A stretch of DNA of 64,000 nucleotides from Amycolatopsis jiangsuensis. GTDB taxonomy: Bacteria; Actinomycetota; Actinomycetes; Mycobacteriales; Pseudonocardiaceae. Under the pieces are notes generated by a model. That model saw only the letters and a program-made list of their open reading frames with translations, did not search any database and was not told the DNA's origin. Within the stretch, counting starts at the first letter, position 1. Each line of letters begins with the position of its first letter. The stretch is from contig NZ_JACHMG010000001.1 of assembly GCF_014204865.1 (NCBI RefSeq), positions 5,978,501-6,042,500 of the forward strand, in the 5' to 3' direction. Below, piece after piece: positions 16,558 to 24,524 of this stretch. The position numbers and the translations under genes are program-made.

Positions 16558-17181
16558 TCAGCTCAGCAGCAGACCGTTGCCGCCGGCGACCGCGTTGTCG
16601 AAGCGCTTGCTGATCTCCGCCCAGTTGAAGACGTTCCACAGGGCCTTGACGTAGTCCGGCTTCACGTTCTTGTAGTCCAGGTAGAACGCGTGCTCCCACA
16701 CGTCGACCAGCAGGATCGGCACGGTCGGCAGGATCAGGTTGTTGTGGTGGTCGCGCAGCTGCTGGGTGATCAGCGTCTTGCCGATCGGGTCCCAGGAGAG
16801 CGCGCCCCAGCCGTTGCCCTGGATCGTGGTGGACACCGCGGTGAACTGGGCCTTGAACTTGTCGAACGAGCCGAACGCCTCGTCGATTGCGGCGGCCAGC
16901 TCACCGGTCGGCTTGTCGCCGCCTTCCGGGGAGAGGATCTTCCACCAGACGACGTGGTTGGCGTGCCCCGCGAGGTTGAACGCCAGCGTGGTCTCGAGGC
17001 CGACGATCGAACCGAAGTCGTTCGCTTCGCGAGCCGCCTCCAGCTTGTCCAGCGTGTCGTTCGCGCCCTTGACGTAGGTCGCGTGGTGCTTGCTGTGGTG
17101 CAGCTCGTTGATCTCGCCCGAGATGTGCGGCGCGAGGGCGCCGTAGTCGTAGTCGAGTTCGGGCAGCTCGTAGCGGGCCAT
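16558..17181 (-). CDS. sodA: Fe/Mn superoxide dismutase
   Basis: 207 residues converting superoxide to peroxide and oxygen. Metal ligands align as H28 (ELHHSKHH), H76 (GHANHVVWW), D160 and H164 ([12 protein letters not shown]). H145 (QLRDHHNN) is the position that varies between Fe- and Mn-enzymes; His there, as in the mycobacterial enzyme, suggests an iron or cambialistic enzyme (inference). The start ATG at 17181 has an excellent Shine-Dalgarno sequence (AGGAGG, 5 nt upstream). There is no signal peptide. It lies between nat and the heme oxygenase gene, all on the same strand but separated by palindromes, so they are probably separate transcripts. Confidence 0.96.
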   Translation of the reverse strand: MARYELPELDYDYGALAPHISGEINELHHSKHHATYVKGANDTLDKLEAAREANDFGSIVGLETTLAFNLAGHANHVVWWKILSPEGGDKPTGELAAAIDEAFGSFDKFKAQFTAVSTTIQGNGWGALSWDPIGKTLITQQLRDHHNNLILPTVPILLVDVWEHAFYLDYKNVKPDYVKALWNVFNWAEISKRFDNAVAGGNGLLLS

Positions 17182-17208
17182 TGGCCCTCCTAACTGTCTT
17201 CGACGCAA

Positions 17209-17224
17209 GTTCGTACTGTCGAAC
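17209..17224. promoter_or_regulatory. Inverted repeat in the sodA leader
   Basis: GTTCG-TACTGT-CGAAC, 5-bp arms, 28 nt upstream of the sodA ATG; on the - strand a TAGGTT that could be a -10 element lies just upstream of it. A small operator or leader hairpin. Confidence 0.35.
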
Positions 17225-17321
17225 CTAGTAGCACACCGGGGTTCCCGGCGAGCGGGGGCAGTGTCGTCCCACGGACCGACACGGCGTACCCGCACGCGGG
17301 CGATGTGAAACCGAGCCTCGT

Positions 17322-17341
17322 ACCTCCAGCTAGCTGGAGGT
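17322..17341. terminator. 20-bp perfect palindrome after the heme oxygenase gene
   Basis: ACCTCCAGCTAGCTGGAGGT, 19 nt beyond the heme oxygenase stop. It can form an 8-bp stem with a CTAG loop but has no U-run, so the terminator role is uncertain. It resembles the palindrome at 16473-16492. Confidence 0.5.
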
Positions 17342-17360
17342 CAACGTGGTGTGACCGGGT

Positions 17361-18035
17361 TCATCCCTCCGCGGCCGCACCCAGCTCCAGTTCGGTGGCC
17401 AGCTCGTCGAAGATCGCGATGTTGTGTTCGAACGCGACGGTGCATTCGCCGATCACCCGGTCGCGTTCCGCGTCGGTCCATGGTGCCACGTCGAGCTTCG
17501 CCCGGTACCGGTCCCGAAACGCGGGCGCGCTGCCGATCGCGTCGAAGTGGTAGAAACGCGCGCCGTCGGCGGTCAGCCCGAACTTCTTCTCCAGCAGCCG
17601 CCGGATGGCCTGGCCGCCGGCGATGTCGCCGAGGTAGCGGGTGTAGTGGTGGGCGACGTAGCCGCCGGCCCAGCCGGACGCCTCGGCGATCCGCGCGGTG
17701 TAGGCCTCGGTGGCCGGCAGTGGCCGGATCTCGGTGCGCCAGCCGGGACCGAGCAGATGTGCCAAATCGCTCTCCAGCGCGGGCAGCCGGCGCAGCTCGT
17801 CGAACACGAACTCGCGACCCACCGCGTCCGCGGTCATCGCGTCGCTGGCGCGCTCGATGGCCCGGTAGATGAAGTAGTACTGGACAGCCAGCCGGGTGTA
17901 GCCCGCCAGCGGCAGTTCCCCGCCGAACAACGCGCCCATGTATCGCGAGTGGTTGGCCTTCTGGTGCACCGTCCAGGTGGAGGCGCGCAGGCGCTTGGAG
18001 AACGGGGGTGCGTCGAGGTCCGCGGTCATCGACAT
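17361..18035 (-). CDS. hmuO: Heme oxygenase (HmuO-like)
   Basis: 224 residues; the family opens heme to biliverdin, CO and free iron using electrons from a reductase. The proximal heme ligand is H24 in STWTVHQKANHS, and the distal helix glycine segment is YLGDIAGGQAIRR. The N-terminal MSMTADLDAPPFSKRL and ATG at 18035 are chosen for the GGAGGG Shine-Dalgarno sequence; an earlier in-frame ATG at 18062 lies inside a palindromic operator. Upstream are a TACGCT -10 (18075-18080), a CTGACAAGCTGTCAG operator over the expected start site, and an iron-box-like element over the -35. The gene is thus probably under both a TetR protein and an iron repressor. Confidence 0.93.
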   Translation of the reverse strand: MSMTADLDAPPFSKRLRASTWTVHQKANHSRYMGALFGGELPLAGYTRLAVQYYFIYRAIERASDAMTADAVGREFVFDELRRLPALESDLAHLLGPGWRTEIRPLPATEAYTARIAEASGWAGGYVAHHYTRYLGDIAGGQAIRRLLEKKFGLTADGARFYHFDAIGSAPAFRDRYRAKLDVAPWTDAERDRVIGECTVAFEHNIAIFDELATELELGAAAEG

Positions 18036-18055
18036 GGTGGCCCTCCGGCGTCGAT

Positions 18056-18070
18056 CTGACAAGCTGTCAG
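18056..18070. promoter_or_regulatory. TetR-type operator of the heme oxygenase gene
   Basis: CTGACA-AGC-TGTCAG, perfect 6-bp arms, covering the expected transcription start downstream of the -10 TACGCT (18080-18075 on -). The neighbouring TetR gene ends 36 nt away and is the natural candidate to bind here. Confidence 0.6.
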
Positions 18071-18095
18071 AAAGAGCGTAGGCCCCAACTCCGGC

Positions 18096-18109
18096 TTAGG
18101 CCAGCCTAA
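18096..18109 (-). promoter_or_regulatory. Degenerate iron-box-like element upstream of heme oxygenase
   Basis: TTAGGCCAGCCTAA matches 12 of 14 positions of the DtxR/IdeR half-box but only 1 of 5 outer positions (13 of 19 overall). It covers the expected -35 region of the heme oxygenase promoter and overlaps the TetR stop codon. Heme oxygenase genes are known DtxR targets in corynebacteria. Confidence 0.4.
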
Positions 18110-18723
18110 TCCGGCGCGGGGCCGGAAATCTCCACCGAACCGACTGCCTGCAGCACGAACCGCACGGCCGTCTCCATCACCTCGGGCAGCTGCTCCGGGG
18201 GCACGTCGATCACCTGCCGGCTGCCCAGCGCCGCGGTGATCATGGCGACCACCACGTCCACATCCTGGGCGGGCCAGCTGCCCGCGTCGACGCCGGCCAG
18301 CAGCACCGCCCGCAGCTGTCCGGTGATCGGGTCGGCGTGCGCGCTGATCCGCTGGTACGCCGTGGGCGCGAGCGCCGACTCCAGCGCGGTGCCCGGCGGG
18401 AGGTGGTGTTCGGCGAGCACGCGCAGCTGCAGCCGGACGAACGTGGCCAGCTGCGCGACCGGGTCCGGTTCCGCCTCCACGGCGTCCCGCAGCCGGTCGA
18501 CGTAGCGCGCCGCCTCCTCCTCGACGAAAGCGACGAGCAGGCTTTCCTTGTCCGGGAAGTGGTTGTACAGCGCGGTGCGGCCGACCCCGGCCGCCGCGGC
18601 GACGCCGGCCAGCGTGACCGCGTCGAACCCGCGTTCGTAGAGCTGCTCGCGCAGCACCGCGAACACCCGCGTGCGCACCTCGCGGCGATGGGCTTCGAGT
18701 GAGCCACCGAGCACCTTCGGCAT
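18106..18723 (-). CDS. TetR-family regulator
   Basis: 205 residues. The helix-turn-helix is at about 36-66 with VAAAAGVGRTALYNHFPDKESL, and a helical ligand domain follows. It is upstream of the heme oxygenase gene on the same strand, and a TetR-type palindrome lies in the 70-nt gap, so it likely controls heme oxygenase. Heme or a biliverdin-like compound is a plausible ligand (inference only). The ATG at 18723 has GGGGG-type purines upstream. Confidence 0.88.
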   Translation of the reverse strand: MPKVLGGSLEAHRREVRTRVFAVLREQLYERGFDAVTLAGVAAAAGVGRTALYNHFPDKESLLVAFVEEEAARYVDRLRDAVEAEPDPVAQLATFVRLQLRVLAEHHLPPGTALESALAPTAYQRISAHADPITGQLRAVLLAGVDAGSWPAQDVDVVVAMITAALGSRQVIDVPPEQLPEVMETAVRFVLQAVGSVEISGPAPD

Positions 18724-18773
18724 GCACCCACCCCCTTCCGGTGAAAAACACTGTAGGGGAAAAGGTGCCGTAC

Positions 18774-20270
18774 TCAGTCGGTGAGCGGCCAGGTGTGCAC
18801 CGGTTCACCGCCGGCCGAGAGCTCCAGGTACCGGCCGAGCATCCGGTTCAGCGCCGTCTCCCGGTCGGCACCCTGGTCCTCCGCGCGGCGCACGTAGTCC
18901 CGCTGCCAGGCCGCGCCGCTGCGCCGGGCGAGGCACCGGCGTTCGATGATCCCCAGGTAACGCACGCGGGCCTCGTCGGAAACGCCGGAGCGCCGCAGGC
19001 CGTCGTGCGCCAGCGGCAGCAGGACGCGCAGGGCCAGCTCGTCCGGCGGGATCCAGCCGATGCCCGGCCAGTACAGCTGCGCGTCGAACCCCTTGCGTGC
19101 GCCGGCGTACAGGTTCTCCTCCGCGGCCTGGAACGACATCTGGGTCCAGACCGGACGCTCCTGCTCGGCCAGTGCGCGCTGGGCACCGTAGAAGAAGGCG
19201 GCGTTCGCGACGATGTCGGCCACCGTCGGTCCGGCCGGCAGCACGCGGTTCTCCACCCGCAGATGCGGCAGGCCGTCGACCACGTCGTAGACCGGCCGGT
19301 TCCACCGCCAGATCGTGCCGTTGTGCATGCGGAGTTCGGAAAGCCGTGGTGCCTGCCCGGATTCCAGCGCTTCGAGCGGATCCTCCTCGTCGGTTTCCGG
19401 CAGCAGACCGGGGAAGTAGCGGACGTTCTCCTCGAACAGGTCGAAGATCGAGGTGATCCAGCGCTCGCCGAACCACACCCGCGGCCGGACTCCCTGGTTC
19501 TTCAGCTCCTCCGGACGGGTGTCGGTGGCCTGCTGGAACAACGGGATCCGGGTTTCGTGCCACAACGCCTTGCCCAGCAGGAAAGGCGAATTGGCGGCGA
19601 GTGCGATCTGCGGGCCGGCCAGGCACTGCGCCGCGTTCCAGTGCGCGGCGAACTCTTCCGGGGCCACCTGCAGGTGCAGTTGCACCGAGGTGCAGGCCGC
19701 CTCCGGGAGAATGGATTCGGCGAAGCTGCGCAGCCGTTCCGGTTGCGCGCCGGGCAGAGCGGCACCGTCCATGGTGAGCGCGAGCCGTTCCCCGCGGGCG
19801 GCGAAGATCTCGTCGTTGAGTGACGAGTAACGCGTCTTGTTGGTGAGCCATTTCTGGTCGAAGTGTTCCTGGGCCAGGGTGGGCAGGATGCCGATCATGG
19901 CGAGGGTGGACCCGGTGTCGGTCGCCGTGCCCGCCGCCTTGCCGAGGTAGGCGTTCAGATCGTTTTCCAGTTGCAGCGCGGAATCTCCGGCCAGCGGCCG
20001 CGGCGGCACGTTCAGCTCCAAATTGTGCTGACCGAGTTCGGTGGTGAACGACGGATCGTCCAGTGCTTCCAGCACCGCCGAGTTGGTCATCGACGGACGC
20101 AGCCGTCCGTCCACCAGGTTCAGTTCCACCTCGAGCCCGATGTTCTTGCGGGGAAAGGAAAAGCTCCCATCGGTGAGCATCCGGGCGAGAGTGTCGAGAC
20201 ATCGCTGCACTTTGCGGCGGTACCGTCCGCGGTCGAGAAGGCGTGGAGTGGCCGATAGATCCGTACCCAT
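18774..20270 (-). CDS. GCS2-family glutamate-cysteine ligase-like enzyme
   Basis: 498 residues with the glutamate-cysteine ligase 2 fold: NIGLEVELNLVDG near residue 44 supplies the metal-binding acids, SVQLHLQVAPEEF is a central strand, and NGTIWRWNRPVYD and HLRVENRVLPAGPT form the active-site floor. The family makes gamma-glutamyl amides with ATP. Actinomycetes use mycothiol rather than glutathione, so the product need not be gamma-glutamylcysteine. It is longer than the roughly 380-residue YbdK/EgtA relatives. The start is the ATG at 20270. It is a single gene, divergent from the SpoU methylase; no partner enzyme is nearby. Confidence 0.85.
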   Translation of the reverse strand: MGTDLSATPRLLDRGRYRRKVQRCLDTLARMLTDGSFSFPRKNIGLEVELNLVDGRLRPSMTNSAVLEALDDPSFTTELGQHNLELNVPPRPLAGDSALQLENDLNAYLGKAAGTATDTGSTLAMIGILPTLAQEHFDQKWLTNKTRYSSLNDEIFAARGERLALTMDGAALPGAQPERLRSFAESILPEAACTSVQLHLQVAPEEFAAHWNAAQCLAGPQIALAANSPFLLGKALWHETRIPLFQQATDTRPEELKNQGVRPRVWFGERWITSIFDLFEENVRYFPGLLPETDEEDPLEALESGQAPRLSELRMHNGTIWRWNRPVYDVVDGLPHLRVENRVLPAGPTVADIVANAAFFYGAQRALAEQERPVWTQMSFQAAEENLYAGARKGFDAQLYWPGIGWIPPDELALRVLLPLAHDGLRRSGVSDEARVRYLGIIERRCLARRSGAAWQRDYVRRAEDQGADRETALNRMLGRYLELSAGGEPVHTWPLTD

Positions 20271-20487
20271 GTCTTGACGCGCTCCTAGGCTGCTGTCCGC
20301 GGATGTCCGGGGCGGGGACTGCCAGGCCGACCACCGTCGCACAGCCGGTGCGCCGCGGCTAGCGGCCAAACTGGTGCTGTCGGTCACGGGGGGTGGACCG
20401 CCGGAGCGGAATCCGCCGTTCGTACCACGGGGCGCCGGTCGTTCGGACCAGCAGGCGCCGCTGGGCGCGGATGCGAGACTGTCCGAT

Positions 20488-21294
20488 GTGGCTGAACTGA
20501 TCTTCACCGAGGACGGCGCCCATCCGGGGCTCGACGACTTTCGCGACCTGTCCACAGCGGACCGCCGTCCGGACCGCCCGGGCGGGCGGGGACTGGTGAT
20601 CGCGGAAGGCACGGTGGTGGTCGGCAGGCTGCTCGCGTCGCGGTACCCGGTGCGTGCGCTGCTCGGTGTACATCGTCGGGTCCGCGAGCTGGAGGGCGCG
20701 CTCACGGATCTGGACGTACCCGCCTACGTGACGTCCGCGGAGACGATGGCCGGGGTCGTGGGTTTCCATCTCAACCGCGGCGTGCTGGCGGTGGCGGACC
20801 GTCCGGTTCCGCCCACGGTGGGCGAGATCGTCGACCGCGCGAAGGTGCTCGCGGTGCTGGAAGGCGTGGGAGATCACGAAAACCTGGGCGCGCTGTTCCG
20901 CAACGCGGCCGCACTCGGCGTGGACGGCGTGCTGCTCGGGCCCGGCTGTTCGGATCCGCTGTACCGGCGCAGTGTGCGGGTGTCGATGGGGCACGTGCTC
21001 CGGGTGCCGTTCGCGTCCTTCGACGCGTGGCCCGACGGGCTGGATGTCCTGCGCGACCGTGGTTTCCGGGTGGCGGCGCTCACCCCGCGGCCGGATTCGA
21101 TACCGCTGCGCGGGCTGCGGGACCAGCTGCCCGGCCCGATCGCGCTGATGCTGGGTGCCGAGGGCCCGGGGCTGAGCGAGGAGGCGATCGCGGCGGCCGA
21201 CGTCGCGGTGCGGGTCGAGATGGTGGCCGGCGTGGATTCGCTGAACGTGGCCACCGCGGCGGCCATCGCCTTCCACGAGGTCGCCGCGGGTTGA
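20488..21294 (+). CDS. SpoU-family (TrmH) RNA 2'-O-methyltransferase
   Basis: 268 residues from the GTG at 20488. An N-terminal substrate-recognition region is followed by the SPOUT knot: motif 1 ENLGALFRNAAALG (catalytic Arg), motif 2 LMLGAEGPGLS, and motif 3 SLNVATAAAIAFHE. It transfers methyl from S-adenosylmethionine to a ribose 2'-OH of rRNA or tRNA. It occupies the position of mycobacterial Rv0881. An upstream ATG at 20374 would add 38 residues antisense to the ligase promoter and without homology. Confidence 0.9.
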   Translation: MAELIFTEDGAHPGLDDFRDLSTADRRPDRPGGRGLVIAEGTVVVGRLLASRYPVRALLGVHRRVRELEGALTDLDVPAYVTSAETMAGVVGFHLNRGVLAVADRPVPPTVGEIVDRAKVLAVLEGVGDHENLGALFRNAAALGVDGVLLGPGCSDPLYRRSVRVSMGHVLRVPFASFDAWPDGLDVLRDRGFRVAALTPRPDSIPLRGLRDQLPGPIALMLGAEGPGLSEEAIAAADVAVRVEMVAGVDSLNVATAAAIAFHEVAAG

Positions 21295-21362
21295 GCGATT
21301 CCGGCAGGGGCATCCCCCACTAAGGTGGCATTCGCCGGACGTTCCCGGCGCGGAAGGACACC

Positions 21363-21962
21363 ATGGAGCTGCGGATCCGGGGCGAGCACGCGGTGCTCGC
21401 CGGGCCCGGCGGCGAGCAGGGGCGGGAGGTCGACCCCCGGCGGCTCGCGATCGGTGCGGACCTCGCCGAGGCGTTGCACGAATGGGCGCGCGTCGCGTCC
21501 GCCGTGACGCGAGCCGAAGCGGGTACCGACGCCGCGCGTGCGGTGGTGGCCCAGCGCGGCCGTCAGCTCGCCGTCCGCCTGGCGGCGGTGATGGGCACGC
21601 AGGTCCGGTTCGTCGATCCGGTGACCGGAGCCGAGACGGTGATCGAGCCGCCGGCCCGCGAACGGGGGCCACGCCGGGCGGGCCGGTCGAGCGCGGCTCC
21701 CGAGCCGACGCCGTGGTTCACCGGTCTGACGGTGTCGTTGTTCTCCGCCATCGTGGTCGTCGTCGCCATGCTTGCCCTCGCCGGCACCCTCGCCCGCGAG
21801 ACGAGCGGCTGGCTCGCCGTGGTCGCCGCTCTCGTGGTGACCGGCGGCATCGTGCCCTCGCTGTGGCTGGGCCGCCGCGTGCCGATCCTGCGCTGGGCCG
21901 TGTACGGCGTGGGTGGCGGACTGGTCGTGGCCTGGGCCGGTGTGCTGGCGACGGTGTGGTGA
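21363..21962 (+). CDS. DUF2537 membrane protein
   Basis: 199 residues. A cytoplasmic N-terminal domain (1-115) with MELRIRGEHAVLAGPGG and the conserved EVDPRRLAIGADLAEALHEWARVA is followed by three transmembrane helices at about 120-140, 147-166 and 175-195. It matches the actinobacterial DUF2537 family and the place of Rv0882, beside sepH. The ATG at 21363 has AAGGA 4 nt upstream. It is probably co-transcribed with the methylase and the YjbR gene. Function unknown; its constant closeness to sepH may point to the envelope or division. Confidence 0.85.
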   Translation: MELRIRGEHAVLAGPGGEQGREVDPRRLAIGADLAEALHEWARVASAVTRAEAGTDAARAVVAQRGRQLAVRLAAVMGTQVRFVDPVTGAETVIEPPARERGPRRAGRSSAAPEPTPWFTGLTVSLFSAIVVVVAMLALAGTLARETSGWLAVVAALVVTGGIVPSLWLGRRVPILRWAVYGVGGGLVVAWAGVLATVW

Positions 21963-21980
21963 GCGGCCGATACTGGGCCG

Positions 21981-22334
21981 ATGGCACCGCTGGAGGAACT
22001 GCGAGCCCTGTGCACGGCCCTGCCCGAGGTCACCGAGCGGCTGAGCCACGGTGAGCCGACCTGGTTCGTCCGGGGGCGCACGACGTTCGTGATGTACGCC
22101 GCCCGCCACCACGACGACCGGCTCGCGTTCTGGTGCGCCGCGCCGCCCGATGTGCAGGAGGAGCTGGTGAGCACCGAGCCGGACCGCTTCTTCCGCCCGC
22201 CCTACGTCGGGCACCGCGGCTGGCTCGGCGTACGCCTCGACGTGGAGGTCGACTGGGCCGAGGTGGACCACATCGTGCGCGAGGCCTACCGGCAGGTGGC
22301 GCCGCCGTCGCTGGCCGCCCTGCTGGACGGCTGA
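21981..22334 (+). CDS. MmcQ/YjbR-family protein
   Basis: 117 residues, the CyaY-like small fold of the MmcQ/YjbR (DUF419) family, seen by the N-terminal LRALCTALPEVTERLSHGEPTW, the central FWCAAPPDVQEELV, and the C-terminal VGHRGWLGVRLD followed by VREAYRQVAP. Members are proposed DNA-binding or stress-linked proteins, with no firm role. The ATG is at 21981. It converges on sepH, with stop codons 4 nt apart. Confidence 0.88.
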   Translation: MAPLEELRALCTALPEVTERLSHGEPTWFVRGRTTFVMYAARHHDDRLAFWCAAPPDVQEELVSTEPDRFFRPPYVGHRGWLGVRLDVEVDWAEVDHIVREAYRQVAPPSLAALLDG

Positions 22335-22337
22335 GGG

Positions 22338-23174
22338 TCAGCCCCGCTGGGTGCGGACCCCGAGCAGCACGTCCTCCCAGGACGGCACGATCGGGTGGTT
22401 CTTCTTGGGCTTCGTGCGCGGCTGCTCGGCGCCGTCCTCGTCACCGGGCACGCGGGGGATCTCGCGGGTGTCGTCGTCCTCGTCCCGTTCCCCTGGACCC
22501 TCGATCTCCGGCACTTCGTCGGTCGAGTCGAGCGTGGGCTGCACCACGGCATCGCGCGCGGGCTCGAGCGCGCGCACGGTGCGGGGCGCCCGGTAGGCGT
22601 TCGGGTTGAGCAGGACTTCGGCGTTCTCGTCGAGCGCGTGCACCGTGCCGCCGTGTGCACCGGGGGAGAACGACCAGTGCGCGCGGTTGTCCGAGCGCCC
22701 GGCCTTCCAGCGCAGCACCACGACCCACTTGCCGTCTTCGCCGCGCCAGGCGTCCCACTGGGCCTGGCCGTAGTCGTGCCCGCGCACCCCGAAGGCGTAC
22801 GCGATGACCTCGCCGAGGGTCTGCACGTCCGGCCCGTCCTCGCGGACCGGGTGCGCGCTCTGCGCCAGCTCCGCCGTGCGGGAGCGCTCCAGAAGCACCG
22901 GGTAGGCGAACCGCTCCACGCGCTGTGCCGAGACACCCGCGCTGCTCGCGACCTGGTCGACGGACTCGCCGGCGCGGATTCGCGCCTGGATCTCGCGTGG
23001 CCGCATCTGGCTCTCCAACTCGATCTCGATCTGGCCCAGCCGGGCGATGTCCCCCCTCGCCGCTGCTCGCAGCCTCTCATCCGCCGGGAGCAGGAAGCGG
23101 GTACGGCTCGCCGGGTCCTCGAGCACGAGGGACTTTCCGTCCTCGTGCAACCCGACCACCCGCAACGCCCGCAT
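22338..23174 (-). CDS. sepH: Cell division protein SepH
   Basis: 278 residues. SepH is an actinobacteria-specific protein that binds FtsZ and promotes its assembly at the septum. The N-terminal DUF3071 domain (about 1-170) starts MRALRVVGLHEDGKSLVLED and includes a helix-turn-helix-like segment at about 71-92 (SVDQVASSAGVSAQRVERFA). A disordered acidic linker (about 205-258) leads to a conserved basic/C-terminal motif HPIVPSWEDVLLGVR. The ATG at 23174 has GGGGAGG upstream. The neighbourhood (DUF2537, serC) is the same as in mycobacteria (Rv0882-Rv0884c). Confidence 0.95.
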   Translation of the reverse strand: MRALRVVGLHEDGKSLVLEDPASRTRFLLPADERLRAAARGDIARLGQIEIELESQMRPREIQARIRAGESVDQVASSAGVSAQRVERFAYPVLLERSRTAELAQSAHPVREDGPDVQTLGEVIAYAFGVRGHDYGQAQWDAWRGEDGKWVVVLRWKAGRSDNRAHWSFSPGAHGGTVHALDENAEVLLNPNAYRAPRTVRALEPARDAVVQPTLDSTDEVPEIEGPGERDEDDDTREIPRVPGDEDGAEQPRTKPKKNHPIVPSWEDVLLGVRTQRG

Positions 23175-23351
23175 TTCTCGCCTCCCCGGTCTTCACCTTT
23201 GTGGGTGTCCACGTTAGAACGGCGCGTCGGCTTGACCGGTGAGGCGCGCCGAGGCGCCCGGCGTCCGCCGCCGCAGGTGATCATCTTCTCAGCCGCGCCG
23301 GTGAGGCGAGTGCCGTGACACGCCGGACACGTTCCGTCACGAACGAGTGGA

Positions 23352-24524
23352 TTACCCGTGCGGCGGCAGCCGGACCGAGACGACCAGCCCGCCCCGCGTG
23401 CCTGGCCGGGCGTGTGCCTCACCGTCGTGCGCACGCGCCACCGACGCGACGATGGACAGGCCGAGCCCCGCGTTGCGTGCATCCCCGGTGCGCTCCGCGT
23501 CCAGCCGCCGGAACGGCTCGAACAGCCCGGCTGCGGCCTCGGCGGGCACCACCGGCCCGGAGTTGCGGACGGTGAGCGCCGGATCGCCGCCGACCTCGAC
23601 GTGCACCCAGCCCCCGCGGGTGTTGTAGGTGATGGCGTTGACCACGAGATTGGTCACGAGCCGTTCGAGCAGTACCGGATCGCCCGCGACGGTCCGTGCC
23701 GGCAACCGGGTCTCGACGGTCACGCCTGCCTCCGCGGCCTGCCCGGCGGTCGCTTCGACCACGCTGGTGACCACCTGGTCGAGCCGTACCGGAGACCGGC
23801 TGGCCAGCCCGCGGTCACTGCGCGCGAGCACCAGCAGGCCCTCGATCATCCGTTCGCTGCGTTCGTTGGTGAGCAGCAGGTGCTCGCCGAGCTTGCGCAG
23901 CTCCGGACCGGCCTGCGGATCGGCCAGCGAAACCTCGATCAGCGTGCGCTGCACGGCGAGTGGAGTGCGCAGCTCGTGGGAAGCGTTGGCGACGAACCGT
24001 TTCTGGCTGTCGAAGGCCTCGCCGAGCCGGTCGAGCATGCCGTCGAAGGTGTCCGCGAGCTCCTTGAGCTCGTCACCCGGGCCGTCGAGGTTGATCCGCC
24101 GGTCGAGCCGTCCCGCTTCGAGCTTCCGTGCGGTGGAGGTGATCGTGTGCAGCGGCCGCAGCGTGCGGCTCGCCATGATCCAGCCGAAGAACACCGCCAG
24201 CGCGGCCGCGACGAGCAACGCGATCGCGGACCCGACGAGCAGCGTGGACAGCGTGGTGGAGCGGTAGTCCGAAACCACCGACACCGCTGTGATGGTGTCG
24301 GACGGCGCCGGTCGCGCGGGCAGCGCCGGGCTGATCTGGACGGCGGAGCCGGCCGACTGCGTGAGATCCACGACGGGGCGGGTGGCGACGAACCCCGCCG
24401 CCTCCGGCAGCGAACTGTTCACCAGCAGATAGTTGATCACCAGCAGGGCCAGCCCGGCGAGCAGGAACAGCCCGCCGTACAGGGCGGTGAGCCGGGTACG
24501 GATGGACAGCCGCATGCGCTTCAC
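23352..24524 (-). CDS. Two-component sensor histidine kinase
   Basis: 390 residues: a first transmembrane helix (about 12-34), an extracytoplasmic sensor loop of about 60 residues, a second helix (about 95-117), HAMP, then the phosphoacceptor H183 in FVANASHELRTPLA. The N box is LVTNLVVNAITYNT and the G box is GLGLSIV. Start GTG at 24524 overlaps the response regulator stop by 4 nt (GTGA). Regulator and kinase form one operon, divergent from the lipoprotein-adaptor-ABC operon that it probably controls. The signal is likely envelope stress or an antimicrobial compound (inference from context). Confidence 0.92.
   Translation of the reverse strand: MKRMRLSIRTRLTALYGGLFLLAGLALLVINYLLVNSSLPEAAGFVATRPVVDLTQSAGSAVQISPALPARPAPSDTITAVSVVSDYRSTTLSTLLVGSAIALLVAAALAVFFGWIMASRTLRPLHTITSTARKLEAGRLDRRINLDGPGDELKELADTFDGMLDRLGEAFDSQKRFVANASHELRTPLAVQRTLIEVSLADPQAGPELRKLGEHLLLTNERSERMIEGLLVLARSDRGLASRSPVRLDQVVTSVVEATAGQAAEAGVTVETRLPARTVAGDPVLLERLVTNLVVNAITYNTRGGWVHVEVGGDPALTVRNSGPVVPAEAAAGLFEPFRRLDAERTGDARNAGLGLSIVASVARAHDGEAHARPGTRGGLVVSVRLPPHG

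Noticed and set aside
15466..17193. 575-codon + strand open frame after the iron box
   Set aside because: It is antisense to nat and sodA, whose catalytic residues are intact. Only the first part near the iron box is kept as a possible short unit.
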